Below are positions 44,941-56,507 of a DNA stretch of 64,000 nt, piece after piece (the stretch's first letter is position 1; each line of letters starts with the position of its first letter). The notes under the pieces were generated by a model that saw only the letters and a program-made list of their open reading frames with translations, did not search any database and was not told the origin of the DNA. Source of the DNA: Carya illinoinensis (lineage: Eukaryota > Streptophyta > Magnoliopsida > Fagales > Juglandaceae). The stretch covers positions 23,958,501 through 24,022,500 of the forward strand of contig NC_056758.1 of NCBI RefSeq assembly GCF_018687715.1. The letters are read 5' to 3'. A program made the translations under genes and the position numbers.

Positions 44941-45436
44941 TCAAGAAAATCTCTTATTTGATTTTTAATTTAGTGTCTCACAACCAAAGCTATCTCACTA
45001 AATATTCAATGAATACAATGAAATAGACAATATACTAAACTGGTACACAAAAATGAATCAACTCTTCCATAAATCATAAAGATTACAAGAAAATAGAAGA
45101 AAAAGTCTCCACTATTTTCATAATCAAGTATGAATAATAATATCAGCAACCACTTAAAATGACTTTAGGCTTGTCTTTTTTTTTTTATAGATTTACAATT
45201 AAAGACTTCAAAATAAAATTAAACTCTAAAATTAATCCTAATCAAACTCTATATAAAAGCCTAAACTACATAAAAAGTCAAACTCATAATAACAACTATC
45301 ACGTTCGTAAAGTCCAACTTATTTCGAATACAAGTTGAATTGAACTAAAATTCTATCTAAAATGTGAAAGAAAATTGATTAATTTATGGAGACTCGGCAA
45401 GGTCACGATCAAACTCTCTACTTCATACTCACTTGA
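44941..45436. other. Intergenic stretch without recognised features
   Basis: AT-rich, with no supported ORF. Confidence 0.4.
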
Positions 45437-45746
45437 TTAGGGCTTGCTTGGAAAAAAATTTTATTCATTTCATCTCAACTCATCTCATTCTCAAACATGA
45501 CTCAAGTACAAATACTTTCAAACTAACTATTACAAATTTTCAAAATTTTCAAACAAAAAAAAAAAAAAATCAACTTTTTCAAATTCTCAAATAAGAATAA
45601 TATTAAAAAAATATATTCTAACAATATTTTAATTTTATAATATTTTTTATTTAACTTAAATTATCTCATTATTATTTATAAATTATCTTATTATTATTCA
45701 CGAAATTTTCATCTCATCTCACTTTCTAAATATTTTCTCAAGTCAC
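45437..45746. mobile_element. ATCTCATCTCA-type dispersed repeat
   Basis: Starts GGGCTTGCTTGGAAAA, contains TTCATCTCAACTCATCTCAT, TTCAAAATTTTCAAACAAAA and a long A-run, and ends TTTTCATCTCATCTCACTTT. Same family as 34340-34855. Confidence 0.55.
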
Positions 45747-45759
45747 TCGCACATCTAGT

Positions 45760-45865
45760 GTAATGTGTTTGGGTACTGAAAGTATCTTAAGTATTTTCAG
45801 CATACTCCACTACTATTTATTATTTTATTATTACTTTTCACATACTTTTTATTATTATTCATTAA
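45760..45865. mobile_element. Small AT-rich MITE split by Sirevirus copy 2
   Basis: TGTGTTTGGGTACTGAAAGT and TTATTATT/TTTTCACATAC words here seem to continue at 54477-54590 (TTTTTATTATTATTTAAT, then AAAGTGACAAGCGAACTC). This is the likely target of the copia insertion. Confidence 0.35.
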
Positions 45866-47162
45866 TGTTGAACCCAAAGTTTCAAGTTTCGTGTAATTAT
45901 ATATCTACACATTGATTTTGATGATAACTAATGAATTCAAAGAATAAATGAGTCTCAAGGTCAAGTTGTCTACACAATAGATTCAAGCACATCAAGAAAT
46001 CAAGTATGAGCAAAAAAGGTACAAATTCACATTAAAACTCATAGAGTAATTTTGTACATCTCTTGAAAAAATCGAAATTAGGTTTAAAGTTCAAAATTAA
46101 TATTTTATTATAAAGCATTAAAATACATTTTCCATATATGCATTAATATTTTGAAAATATTAAAGATGATTATTATCATCTTTCACATGTGCATGCTTTA
46201 TTTGAATATTTTCAAAAGTGATTGATGCTCTTTTTGCATTATGCAAAAGGTAGATGATTTTGTTTGAAAATTTTGAAAAGTAAATAATACTCATTTTATC
46301 ATATGCGTAAAGTAAAAAAAATAGACTTGAAATTTTTGAAAAATGAATAATGTTGTCTTTAACAATTGAAAATTAGAATCTTTTATTTAAATTTTTTGAA
46401 AAGTGAATGATGTTATTTTTAACAATTGAAAAACAATAAGCTTTTATTTAAATTTTTTTAAAACTAAATGATGTTGTATTTGACAATTGAAAAAGAATAA
46501 ACTTTTATTTATTTTTTTTGAAAAAGTGAATGATGTTATCTTTGGCATATGAATCTTTTTAAATTTGAATATGAAATCTCATATGCCTATAAATAGATCA
46601 TTTGAGAGTTTCAAATTCATAACACCAAGAGCATACAACATTCATTCAAAACTTTCATTCTCTTTTCTCTAAGCATTGAACCTTAACCCTTGTTTATTTT
46701 GAGAGAGATATAGTTTGCGCTGTATTGTTATTATGTCACTCATTGAGGAGTGTTATCTAATAACCTACCCACTATCAGCTCTTGTATTAGTAAAATAGTG
46801 TGTATAACCCTTATAAGTATTGAAGGTATTCTACACAAGAAATAGTTGAATCACCACGTGTTAGGTGATTGCAAGTGTAGAGGGTGTTCTACACGGATCC
46901 TTTGTAGCGGTGTTATTCAAAAGTGTAATAAGTTTTTATTTTCGCATAAAGAAGGTTGAATAGTAAATTTAGGGATCCTCAAAGGGTAGCTTGAGGTGAG
47001 GACGTAAGCAGTAGGGTTAAATCTCGTTAACATACTGAATTTGTTTTTCTCTTACCCTTACTCTTTATATTTATTGCTGATTCGTATTTGATTTATAATT
47101 ATTAATTCTTTTTAAATACAACACAATTCACTCCACCTCTTGTATTAGTCATCTAGGCAACA
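45866..47162 (+). repeat. 5' LTR of Sirevirus copy 2 (1,297 bp)
   Basis: TGTTGAACCC at the start, AGGCAACA at the end, TATA box at 46588-46595. U3 holds three to four imperfect 60-65-bp repeats at 46310-46555 (words AATGATGTT, CTTTTATTTAAATTTTTT). Confidence 0.92.
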
Positions 47163-47164
47163 GT

Positions 47165-47176
47165 TGGTATCAGAGT
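47165..47176 (+). other. Primer-binding site (initiator tRNA-Met)
   Basis: TGGTATCAGAGT lies two bases after the LTR end. The canonical plant site is TGGTATCAGAGC. Confidence 0.88.
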
Positions 47177-47220
47177 AAGGGCTCTATTATAAAATTAACT
47201 ATATTTTAAGTTAAGATCTT

Positions 47221-48132
47221 ATGACTAACATTTCAGTTTTGTTTGATGAGATTCAATCTAGCAATCGACCTCCACTTTTTTGTGGAGACAATTACTCATT
47301 CTAAAAAGTTAGAATGAGAATTTTTCTTCAAGTTCAAGGTCGAGAAATCTAGAAATACATTGTAAATGGACCTTATACTCCAACAAAAGTGGTTGATGGA
47401 GTAAAAGTTGAAAAAGAAGAATAAGAGTTTGATCGTGAAGACGATAGACTTTATACATTAAATTTAACTGTTATAAATTTATTATATAATGCTCTCAATA
47501 AAAATGAATTTAATATAATAATAACTTGCGCTACAACAAAAGAAATTTGGGATAATTTGGAAGTTATTTATGAAGGAACTTCGCAAGTCAATAAATCAAA
47601 TATTTATATTCTTACTCATGAATATGAAATGTTTAAAATGAATGATGATGAATCTATTTCTAGTATGTACACTCGCTTTATTAACATCATAAATAGTTTG
47701 ACAGCTCTCGCCAAAATTTATTCTAAGGTGGAGATAGTAAAAAAAATTCTCAACTCTCTAACAAAACGCTGGGAATCAAAAGTGACAGTGTTTCTTAAAA
47801 CTAGAGACCTCAAGAAGCTCGAAGTGAATGAACTCATCGGGTTACTTACCACTCATGAGTACACATTGGAAAGAGGAGAAGAAGAAGAAAAGCCAAAGAA
47901 GAGCTTGACACTTAAAGTTGTTTTTCATGAAAGTGAAAGTGATGAAGATGGAAAAAATGACGATAAAGATGAAGAAGATACGATGATAACAAGAAAAATT
48001 AAGAGATTCTTAAAGAAAAATAAAACTCATCCTAGGAAATCCTTTAAAGACTTTTTCAAGAAAGATTCAAGTAAAAATAACTCTTTAATTTGTTATAAAT
48101 GCAATAAGCCTATACATATCAAACCAGATTGA
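47221..48132 (+). pseudogene. Sirevirus gag, copy 2
   Basis: It starts MTNISVLFDEIQSSNRPPLF at 47221, the usual beginning of a copia gag soon after the PBS. In-frame stops are at 47302, 47350 and 47422. Then it is open to TGA 48130-48132. The first two stops replace Trp codons. The first zinc knuckle (CYKCNKPIHIK) has lost its Gly, and its last Cys is the terminating stop. The decayed C-terminal coiled coil can be followed to about 48660 in shifted frames. Confidence 0.88.
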
Positions 48133-48859
48133 CCCCTGCTAAAGAAAGATCGAAACAATGGCAAGAAAACAATAAAAGGTACATGGGATGATAATTCAAG
48201 TAACTCAAATAGTGAAGCAAGCAATGAAAAATTAGCAAATTTTTGTCTTATGGCTAAAGATGATATTGAGGTAATAAATTTTGATAATATTAAAGATCTT
48301 TCATATGAAAAGTTGCAAAATATTTTGGAAGATGTATATGAGGAATTTGAAAAATTGGGTATCAAGTATATTATTTTGAAAATGAAAAATTCTTTTTTAA
48401 CAAACGAGATTGATATTTTAAGAAAATAAAACATTGTTTTGAAAGATGAAAATTTTGAGTTAAAAAAGAAAATAAATAATTTAGAAAATATTGTTGAAAA
48501 CTTTACAAATGGAAAAAAGAAATTTTGAAAAATTTCTTGGTAGTCAAAGATGTGTTTTTGACAAGGCGGGCTTGGTATACATGCCAAAATAAAAATACAA
48601 ACCTTATAAAAACTTTTTTGATAATTCTTCTACTTCAAAATCCAGTATTATAATTTTGTCAAAAAAATATACTATTACAATCACTCAAGTTCTTGGTCAT
48701 AATTATTATGGTCATAATTATTATGTTTCTCTTATTAGAAAAAAGCATACAATGACTATTAGGGTCATATGGGTACATAACAATCTTATTTTTTATTATA
48801 CTAATAAATAAATAACCCAAAGAACTTGGGTACCAAGAAAAATTATTTTAATTATTTTT

Positions 48860-49440
48860 ATAGGTATGCATGAAGTCCTTCACAAGCAAAATAAATGGTT
48901 TTTAGATAGCCAATGTTCAATATACATGATGGAAGACAAGATTAAGTTCTCTGATCTTAAATCTAAAAAAGAATGACACGTGACATTTGGAGACAACTTG
49001 AAAGAGAAAATCGTAAGAATAGGTAAAATTGATAATGAATCTTCTCTCATAACTGAATATGTTCTACTTGTTGAAGGTCTAAAGTATAATCTTTTAAGTA
49101 TAAGTCAATTATGTGATAAAAGATTTACAGTTACTTTCAAAATGGATAAGTGCATTATTTTGAATGATCATTATTGTAATATTTATTTTATTACTTTTAA
49201 AAATAACAATATTTATACAATTGAATTTGAAGAAATTGTCTTACAAGATGCTATTTATTTTTTAGCTCAAAATGAAACTAGTTAACTATGGCATAGAAGA
49301 ATAAGTCATGCCAACATGAAACTTATTTCCAAACTTTTAAAAAATGATATTGTGAGAGGTTTACCCAAATAAAATTTTTTTAAAGATAAAATTTGTGATG
49401 CATGCAAATTTGATAAACAAGCAAAAACTTCTTTTAAAAC
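48860..49440 (+). pseudogene. Protease and pre-integrase, copy 2
   Basis: The start of the protease is damaged: the active-site segment reads WFLDSQC, with Gly replaced. VLLVEGLKYNLLSISQLCDK (about 49060-49120) and the decayed pre-integrase region (TGGCATAGAAGA at 49288, CDACKF at about 49399) follow. A stop interrupts after NETS. Confidence 0.8.
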
Positions 49441-50110
49441 CAAGAAACTTATTTTCACTACTAAACCACAACAACTGATGCACATAGATCTTTTTGGACC
49501 AAATAGAGTTGCAAACCTAAGAGGAAAATATTACGCATTTGTTATTATTGTTGATTTCTCTAGATATACTTGGGTTATTTTTCTTACTCATAAAGATGAA
49601 GTACATAATATATTTACCAAGTTATGCAAGAGAATTCAAAATGAAAATAGTTATACTATTTCAAGTATCCGAAGTGATAGAGGAAAAGAGTTTGTTAATA
49701 AAAATATTGAAACTTTTTGTAATGAAAGTGATTTTGTACATAATTTCACTGCTCTTCAAACTCCTCGATAAAATTGGGTAGTAGAGAGGAAAAATAGATA
49801 TTTTCAAGAAATGACAAGAATAATGCTCAATGAGAACAACTTGCCTAGTTATTTTTGGGCTGAACAAGTAAATATTGTATGTTAAGTTATAAATAGAGTT
49901 ATGCTAAGGTCTAAATTAGATAAAACTCACTGTAAGCTTTAGAATGAGAAAAGGTCCAACATTGGTTACTTTCATGTATTTAAATGTAAATATTTTATTT
50001 TGAATGATAGAGATAATTTAGACAAGTTTGATGCAAAATCTGATGAAGGTATATTTTTCGGATATTTTACTAATAGTACCTTATAGAGTATTTAATAAAA
50101 AAAAATTTGA
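49441..50110 (+). pseudogene. Integrase, copy 2
   Basis: MHIDLFGPNRVANL (first Asp), RSDRGKEFVNKN (second Asp) and VVERKNRYFQEM (Glu) are present. TAA at 49769-49771 falls between the second and third catalytic residues. Further stops follow. KSDEGIFFGYFTNS marks the end. Confidence 0.82.
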
Positions 50111-50439
50111 CTGTATAAGAATCTATACATGTAATATTTGATGAATCTAATTCTCTACTCTCCAAGAAATCTGTTGATGAAGAAACAGGAGGTATAAATA
50201 ACACAGAAAGTCTCATTCTCAATAAAGAGAATACAATAGAAGAAGTTCAACATGTAGGCATGAGAAAAGATCATTAAAATTTAATATAAGATGCAATTAA
50301 ACAGTGAAAATTTGTGAAAGATCATCCAATTGAACAAATTTTGGGAGAACCATCATGAGGTGTAAGTACTCGATCATCTCTTAGAAATATTTGCAATCAT
50401 ATTATTTTTTTATCTCAAATTGAATCTAAAAATATTGAT

Positions 50440-51341
50440 GAAATATTTCTTGATGAATCTTATATTCTAGCTATGCAAGAAAAGCTTAATCAATTTGAAA
50501 TAAATGATGTTTAAACACTTGTTTTTAGACCAAAAAATATACTATTATTCGAACAAAATGGACTTTTAGAAACAAGAAAGATAAGTCCAGAGTCATTATT
50601 AGAAATAAGGCTCAACTTGTAACCCAGGGTTTCAATCAAAAAGAAAAAATTAATTATGATGAGACATATGCATCAGTCATAAAATTAGAAGCTATTCGAA
50701 TGCTACTTGCATATGCTTATTATAAAGATTTCAAATTTTTTTAACTAGATGTTAAAAGTGTTTTCTTAAATGGTTTTATAAATGAATAAGTATATGTTGA
50801 GCAATTTCTATGTTTTGAAAATCATATTTCTCCAAATCATGTTTTTAAACTCACAAAAGTATTATATTGACTCAAACAAGGTCTTAGAGTTTGGTACGAA
50901 AGATTCAGTGGTTTCTTGATTGAAAAATATTTTTCAAGAGGAAAAATCAATACAACTATTTTCATTAAACACAAAAACAATGATATTATTTTGATTCAGA
51001 TTTATGTTAATGATATCATATTTGGTACTATTAATGAAAATATGTCTCAAGTTTTTGCTAAGAGTATGCAGGAAGACTTTGAAATGAGCATAAGGGGAGA
51101 ACTTACGTTCTTTCTAGAATTGCAAATCAAGCAAGTAAAAAGTGAAACATTCATCAATCAATCAAAATATATTAAAGAATTACTCAAGAAGTTTGGGATG
51201 GAATATGCTAAGGAAATTGGAGCACCAATGAGCCCATACACTAAACTTGATAAGGATAAAACTTATAAGCCAGTTGACTCAAAGGTATATCGAGATATAA
51301 TTGATAACTTATTATATTTGACTGCCAGTAGACCAGATATT
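50440..51341 (+). pseudogene. Reverse transcriptase, copy 2 (YVDD changed to YVND)
   Basis: The blocks are recognisable but frameshifted: YDETYASVIKLEAIRMLLAY at about 50656-50715, then LKQGLRVWYERF. From 50916 an ORF of 187 codons contains YVNDIIFGT, so a catalytic Asp is now Asn. It ends in TASRPDI, where the deletion begins. Confidence 0.85.
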
Positions 51342-51479
51342 GAAATTAGATATCATTTTCTTCAAGAACATGTGCAGAAGGGGGATATAGTACTAGAGTT
51401 CACAAGCACACACCATCAGTTAGCAGATATTTTAACAAAACTTTTGTCAGAAGATAGATTATGTATGATTAGAAGATAA
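51337..51479 (+). pseudogene. RNase H end, copy 2, after 444-bp in-frame deletion
   Basis: TASRPDI is joined directly to EIRYHFLQEHVQKGD. In copy 1 these are 444 bp apart, so the catalytic part of RNase H is gone although the frame is kept (148 codons). Copy 1 has ATATT at both breakpoints (3912-3916 and 4356-4360) and copy 2 has it once (51337-51341). Confidence 0.85.
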
Positions 51480-51562
51480 ATAGGTATGATGTATGTTATG
51501 AATATTTTTTAAAAGATAGACCATAGTCAATAAAAATATAGAGAGAATTTTTATAAATACTT

Positions 51563-52000
51563 TTACATAAACTTGAGGTTATTAGTCTCATGTTTTAGAT
51601 GCTCATTCTCTTTTTACAATATCATGCCATCTCTTTCCATGAGAATTGGCAAGCGGAATGAAGAATCTAATAGGAATTTCAACTGTTTATTTTTCTGCCG
51701 AATGATTCCTTCTCTTGTGTAAGACTCTTGAACAATTCACTGAAGTACAACAATTTGTTCTTTAACCTTTTCAACCTTATGGTTTATGGCTTATAGCTAT
51801 TGGGGAAAAGCAACTATAGAGGAGGAGGAGTGAGTCCCAAGACTCACCAAGTTGTAGATAGCATCAGAATCTGACTTATTAGTTAAATTATTATTTTTTT
51901 GCTGTAGCATAACACCAATTGTAACTACAGAAAGAATAGGAGATTGAGGTATAGAATACCTCATTGATGGATCTAGAAGAATATTAGAAGAATGAGCCAT
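51563..52000 (-). pseudogene. Antisense ORF A, copy 2
   Basis: It starts MAHSSNILLDPSMRYS at 52000 and reads through AIGAMLQQ-like VTIGVMLQQKNNNL without the stop seen in copy 1, then stops at 51797. The remainder to 51563 is recognisable in broken form (complement of the KQLKSLL region). TATA-like word at 52114-52121. Confidence 0.6.
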
Positions 52001-52241
52001 TAAGAAAAGAATTGAAAACTTAAAGCGAGAATATTGAAGGAATGCAGATGAGTTATAGAAATGAGAATAAGATTTAATGCGAATTAGATGAACTTTAAGA
52101 CTAATTTTATAGATATGGCATAAAGAATAAGATAAGCTATCATTTATTCAAATCTTATTTAGTCAAAAAATACAAGATATGCTGGACACATATTATCAAA
52201 AGTTTTCTTGCTAAGCCAGCGAGATTAACAGCAACCTGTCC

Positions 52242-52697
52242 CTATTTTTCTCGTAAACGATGAACCTCTGCTGTTATATGCCGTTGTTGACCTTGTATTT
52301 GAATTCTCTCTCGTTCCAGCTCCTCTATTTGTGGTTGCAAATCATTAGCATACCAGTCTGCAAATTTTTTCAACTCCTTATTTTTTTTGCTTTAACATTT
52401 TATTCTCTCTATCTTTATTAACAAGCTTCTGTCGTAACTCAGATATTTGATTGTTAAGATGATCAACCTTACTCTCATCCTTACTATTAACCTCCGAGAC
52501 ATGGTTGTAACAGATGTAGCATATTGACTACTGAGTATTCTTGATTCTACAACAATCTCAAAATCAGTCCTACTAGAAAAACAGATCTCTGCTCCTATCA
52601 TGTTATTGACAGTCTTAGGAGAGAAGATTGGTGGTTGATGCATAAAAGACTCCCGATTCAAGTTTAGAATATTAATGGAAGAGAATTACTCGGCTAT
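52242..52697 (-). pseudogene. Antisense ORF B, copy 2
   Basis: The start codon has become ATA (52695-52697) and a stop follows three codons later. QPPIFSPKTVNNMIGA and ESRILSSQYATSVTTMSRRL align with copy 1. A frameshift after that destroys the coil. The TATA-like word is at 52776-52783. Confidence 0.6.
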
Positions 52698-53157
52698 ACT
52701 ATCGTTATAGAAAAACAAAACCCAAATCAATGAGTAATGTGATTTTTTTGGTATTTGATGGGTGAACATGATCATTTTTTATAGAAACTCTAAACCCGCA
52801 ATTATGTTTGTCAACAACGTCAGGCGATTGTTTAAATCTCTAGTCTCACTAAATTTATAGAGTTAGACCTTAAGGCTTTGCAGCACTTGTCGGATCTTGT
52901 GCGACTCCAATTTTTTGACTATCTACAATTTCTACTAACATACTATTTTTTTAGTCTATTTACTTGCTACGGATCTTTTTTAATGATACTAAAAGGGTGA
53001 GAAGTTTTAGACTAAAACATTAACATTATTTGAATTGTTAAACTTATTATATGTTTGGAATTATATTTATATTTTTACTTGAAAAATTAACGCATATTTT
53101 TAGGAGGAGCTTTGGTATTAATACAGGCTCTAGGTTCTACCAAGTATTTATCATCAT

Positions 53158-53171
53158 AAAAAAGGAAGAGA
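53158..53171 (+). other. Polypurine tract, copy 2
   Basis: AAAAAAGGAAGAGA directly before the 3' LTR. A decayed second tract (AAAAGGGTGAGAAG) lies at about 52991-53004. Confidence 0.7.
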
Positions 53172-53172
53172 T

Positions 53173-54476
53173 TGTTGAACCCAAAGTTTCAAATTTTGTG
53201 TAATTATATATTTATACATTAATTTTGATAATAACAAATGAATTCAAAGAATAAAAAAGTTTCAATCTCAAGTTATTTACACTATGGATTTAAGCATATT
53301 AAGAAACCAAGTATAAGTAAGAAGGGAACAAATTCACATTAAAACTTATAGAGTAATTTTGTACATCTCTTGAAAAATTTGAAATTAGGATTAAGACTCA
53401 AAATTAATGTTTTATCATAAAGCATTAAAATACATTTTTCACATATGCATGAATATTTTAAAAATTAAATTTAAAAATTTTGGAAGATGATTAACTATCA
53501 TATTTCACATGTACATGGCATAATTAAAAGTTTAAATTTTGAAAATATTAAAGATGATTGATTGTCATCTTTCACATATACATGCTTTATTTGAATATTT
53601 TCAAAAGTGATTGATACTCTTTTTGACTTATGCAAAAGGTAGATATTTTGTTTGAAAATTTTGAAAAGTAAATAATACTCATTTTGTCATATGCGAAAAG
53701 TAAAAGGATTAGGTTCGAAATTTTTTAAAAGTGAATAATATTATCTTTGACAATTGAAAAGAAAAAACTTTTATTTGAATTTTTTGAAAAATGAATTATG
53801 CTGTATTTGACAATTGAAAAAGAATAAACTTTTATTTGAATTTTTGAAAAAGTGAATGATGTTGTCTTTGACATGTGAATCTTTTTAAATTTGAATATGA
53901 TGTATCATATGCTTATAAATAGATCATTTGAAAGTTTCAAATTCATAACACTAAGAGCATACAATATTTATTTAAAACTTTCATTCTCTTTTCTTTAAGC
54001 ATTAAGTCTTAATCCTTATTCATTTTGAGAGAGCTATAGTTTGTGTTGTATTGTTTTTATTTCACTCATTGAAAAGTGTTCTCTGATAACTTTTCCATTA
54101 TCAGTTATTGTATCAGTAAAATGGTATGTATAACCCTTGTAAGTGTAGAAGGTATTCTACACAGGGAATAGTTGAATCACCATGTGTTAGGTGATTGCAA
54201 GTGTAGAGGGTGTTCTACACGGATCATTTGTAGCAGTGTTGTTTAAAGGTGTAATAGGTTTTTAGAATCCTCAGAAGGTAGCTTGAAGCGAGGTCGTAAG
54301 CAGTGAGGCTGAACCTTGTTAACATACTGGGTTTGCTTCTCTCTTACCCTTACTCTTTATATTTATTTTTATTTCATATTTGATTTATATTTTATATTGT
54401 GTATTTGATTAATAATTGTTAATTTTTTTAAATATAACATAATTCACTCATTCTTATATTAGTCATCTGAGCAACA
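53173..54476 (+). repeat. 3' LTR of Sirevirus copy 2 (1,304 bp)
   Basis: TGTTGAACCC to GAGCAACA, TATA box at 53914-53921. Compared with the 5' LTR it has an additional segment around 53470-53540 that copy 1 also has, so the 5' LTR lost it. Confidence 0.92.
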
Positions 54477-54660
54477 ATTACTTTTTATTATTATTTAATA
54501 TTTTATTATTATTTTTTACTTATTTTTTTACTTTTATTCACAATACTTTTTAACACTTTTCAATATTTAAAAAGTGACAAGCGAACTCTTTATTTTGAAT
54601 GTTTTAGTGCTAATCTATTCCCTATTCAAGCTTTTCTATATATATATTTTTTTTGTTAAT

Positions 54661-54679
54661 TTCTAATCCATTCCCTATT
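54661..54679. repeat. TSD of retroposon (left, 19 bp)
   Basis: TTCTAATCCATTCCCTATT, repeated at 55882-55900. A third, imperfect relative at 54616-54634 shows the site was already partly repeated. Confidence 0.85.
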
Positions 54680-55881
54680 TTTTTTTTTTTTTGATGGAAA
54701 TGTGCTTCATAGCTTTCATTCATAAAACGAAGTTACAGCTGTGACATATAGTCAACTAACGCAACTGCTCAGAAGCTTCCCCGTCAACAAATTCCTTTGT
54801 GACGGACCTTGTCTAAACTTCTATACCCTCTCTCCTGACCGCAGTCAAGAGAGAAAGCGCTCTGTCAACACAGAGCTAAATCAACCACTCTTCCGGAGAA
54901 GAGGGGTACACCCACTCTCCACCCTCCCTAGGAGGAGGAGCACAACAACACTCTCTCCTCTTAAAGAGGAAGAGTACCAACACCTACCTCCCCAAAAGAG
55001 GAGTAGGACAAAACCCACCTTCCTCCAAAAGGAGGAGTGGGACTCTAACCATACTATATTATTAATAAAACTAAATACAGACTAAAAAACCAAATACAAG
55101 CTATAGACTACGAAAACTAAATACCGACTAAAAAAACTAATAAACTAAAAACAGACTAAAACAGACTACGAAAGGGCTGCAAGCTAAAGGCCCAAGCCCA
55201 ACGACCCGGCTTGTAGGCACAAGGGGCCCGACCCGTTAGGGTTTCACTCTGTTGCCGCCACCCCTCGTCCCCTGCATCGTCCCTGTCCGTTTCTCGCCCA
55301 GCATCACAGAGCTTCCATCAACAGACGGTTCTGAGGACAGCCCACGCCGCATCCACGCCGCACCTGAAGAAAACTCCGGACGTCCCCGCACCTGAGGACA
55401 GCCCACGAAGCCTCCCCCACGTCCCCGCAGCTAAACAGCCTCCCCAGCGGCCCCCTGCACCACTAAACAGCTCGTATCGCCCCTGCTCAAGCCGAGAAAA
55501 CAGAGCAAACCGCCGCAAGAGCCATCGTCGGCCACTCACCCCAGAAAGCACTGGGGTTAGCCGAGGGCAAGCCTTCCACGGCGATACAGCGCCCTCCACC
55601 GGGAGCTTCCAAAAACCAACAACCCGATCCAAAAAAAGGAAACAGAAAGAAAACAGAAACAAACTAAAGGCACAGGCACAAACGACATGAAACGGAAAAC
55701 GGAGAACGGAGAACGGAGGGGGGAAGAGAAGGAAGGAAGGAGCCGAGGACTCGGTTCCCCCTCTCCCCCCCGAACGGGTTCAGAAAACTGGGTTTCTAGA
55801 GAGAAGGCAGACGTTCTCTCTCTAGACCTTCTCTCTCTAGAGCGATCCAGAAAACCACACTACCATTCTAAGTGAGAAGTT
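54680..55881 (-). mobile_element. Non-autonomous poly(A) retroposon with stem-loop array (1,202 bp)
   Basis: On the minus strand it starts near CTTCTCACTTAGAATGG, passes a GA-rich and then GC-rich leader, and ends GCACATTTCCATCAAAAAAAA. It is bounded by a 19-bp TSD. Poly(A) plus a long variable-length TSD is the mark of LINE-mediated retroposition. The tail word TTTCCATC(A)n resembles the LINE-like tails at 33342 and 38363. No RT or endonuclease is encoded. Eight stem-loops lie at 54781-55041. Confidence 0.8.
54781..55041 (-). other. Array of eight consecutive stem-loops
   Basis: Stems are at about 54781-54805 (CCGTCA/TGACGG), 54829-54852 (CTCTC/GAGAG), 54859-54876 (GCTCTGT/ACAGAGC, loop CAAC), 54885-54906 (CTCTTC/GAAGAG), 54914-54940, 54951-54975 (CCTCTT/AAGAGG), 54982-55008 and 55014-55041 (CCTCC/GGAGG, loop of four). 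Spacing in the last five is about 30 bases. Stem sequences differ but pairing is kept. Confidence 0.7.
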
Positions 55882-55974
55882 TTCTAATCCATTCCCTATT
55901 CAAGCTTATCGTGTCGTGTAGATCTTTTTATAGATCTTTTTATGTCCTTGACAGTCAATGTACTCTCGATTAGT

Positions 55975-56345
55975 GGGCTTGTTTGGAAATGGGATTGCCG
56001 TTTTGTATTAGACCATATATTTACAATCTGTTTAATTATATAAATATCTGAATTCAATTTTACTCAAATTAATTATATTTTTAATTTTTTATTAAAAAAT
56101 AAATTCATCTCAATCTATTTTTTTATTTTAATTTAAAAAATTAAATTCATTTTAATAAAATTCAAAAAATATTATTATTAACATATTAACTAAGATCTTA
56201 TTTGACCATTCAATTTAGATGAAATGTGATGAGATTTTTTATTGAAAGTTAAATATAATATTATTATAATATAATTTTTTAATATTAATTTTATTTTATA
56301 ATTTAAAAAGATTAAATTATTAAAATAATTTGTAATTTTGTGGAA
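55975..56345. mobile_element. AT-rich MITE-like remnants
   Basis: Begins GGGCTTGTTTGGAAAT, like the start of the repeat at 45437. It then continues with AAAAAATTAAATTCA words and a second piece (GATCTTATTTGACCATTCAA, GTGATGAGATTTTTTATTG). Limits are uncertain. Confidence 0.4.
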
Positions 56346-56399
56346 CAAACCATACTATCAGCCCAACGTCGGCGGAGGATGGCTTAATCAAGAACCCAC

Positions 56400-56507
56400 C
56401 ACAAGATTGGCACGTAGCAAACAAACCACGCAAATTGTGTGTACACAAATTGTCGCTTATGGCTGAGGTGCCCGATCTCTCCCTTCTCCCACAAACCCAC
56501 TGAACTG
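56400..56507 (+). promoter_or_regulatory. Probable proximal promoter and 5' UTR exon of VTE3
   Basis: The last exon bases are CACTGAACTG before a GTAAGT donor at 56508, and an acceptor CAG at 56691-56693 precedes the coding exon by 57 bases. The transcription start is not visible. Sequence at 56340-56460 is the first non-repeat DNA upstream. Confidence 0.5.

Larger units (their letters stand above)
45866..54476 (+). mobile_element. Ty1/copia (Sirevirus-like) retrotransposon copy 2, 8,611 bp
   Basis: Has both LTRs, a primer site, gag-pol and the same antisense ORF pair as copy 1. The flanking 5 bases ATTAA (45861-45865) and ATTAC (54477-54481) match at 4 of 5, a decayed TSD. The LTRs differ at many sites, mostly C/T and G/A changes, and by an indel, so it is old. 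Pol is riddled with stops and has lost 444 bp in the RNase H region. Confidence 0.93.

Noticed and set aside
48093..48587. Minus-strand Phe/Ser/Ile-rich ORF of 164 codons
   Set aside because: It is the exact reverse of the gag coiled-coil region of Sirevirus copy 2; composition mirrors Lys/Glu codons.
54741..55085. Plus-strand ORF of 114 codons over the stem-loop array
   Set aside because: It is the reverse side of the structured RNA region; its Arg/Leu/Thr repeats follow the hairpin units.
55318..55662. Minus-strand ORF of 114 codons in the retroposon
   Set aside because: Low-complexity Gly/Arg/Leu composition from GC-rich leader DNA; no LINE ORF1, endonuclease or RT motifs.
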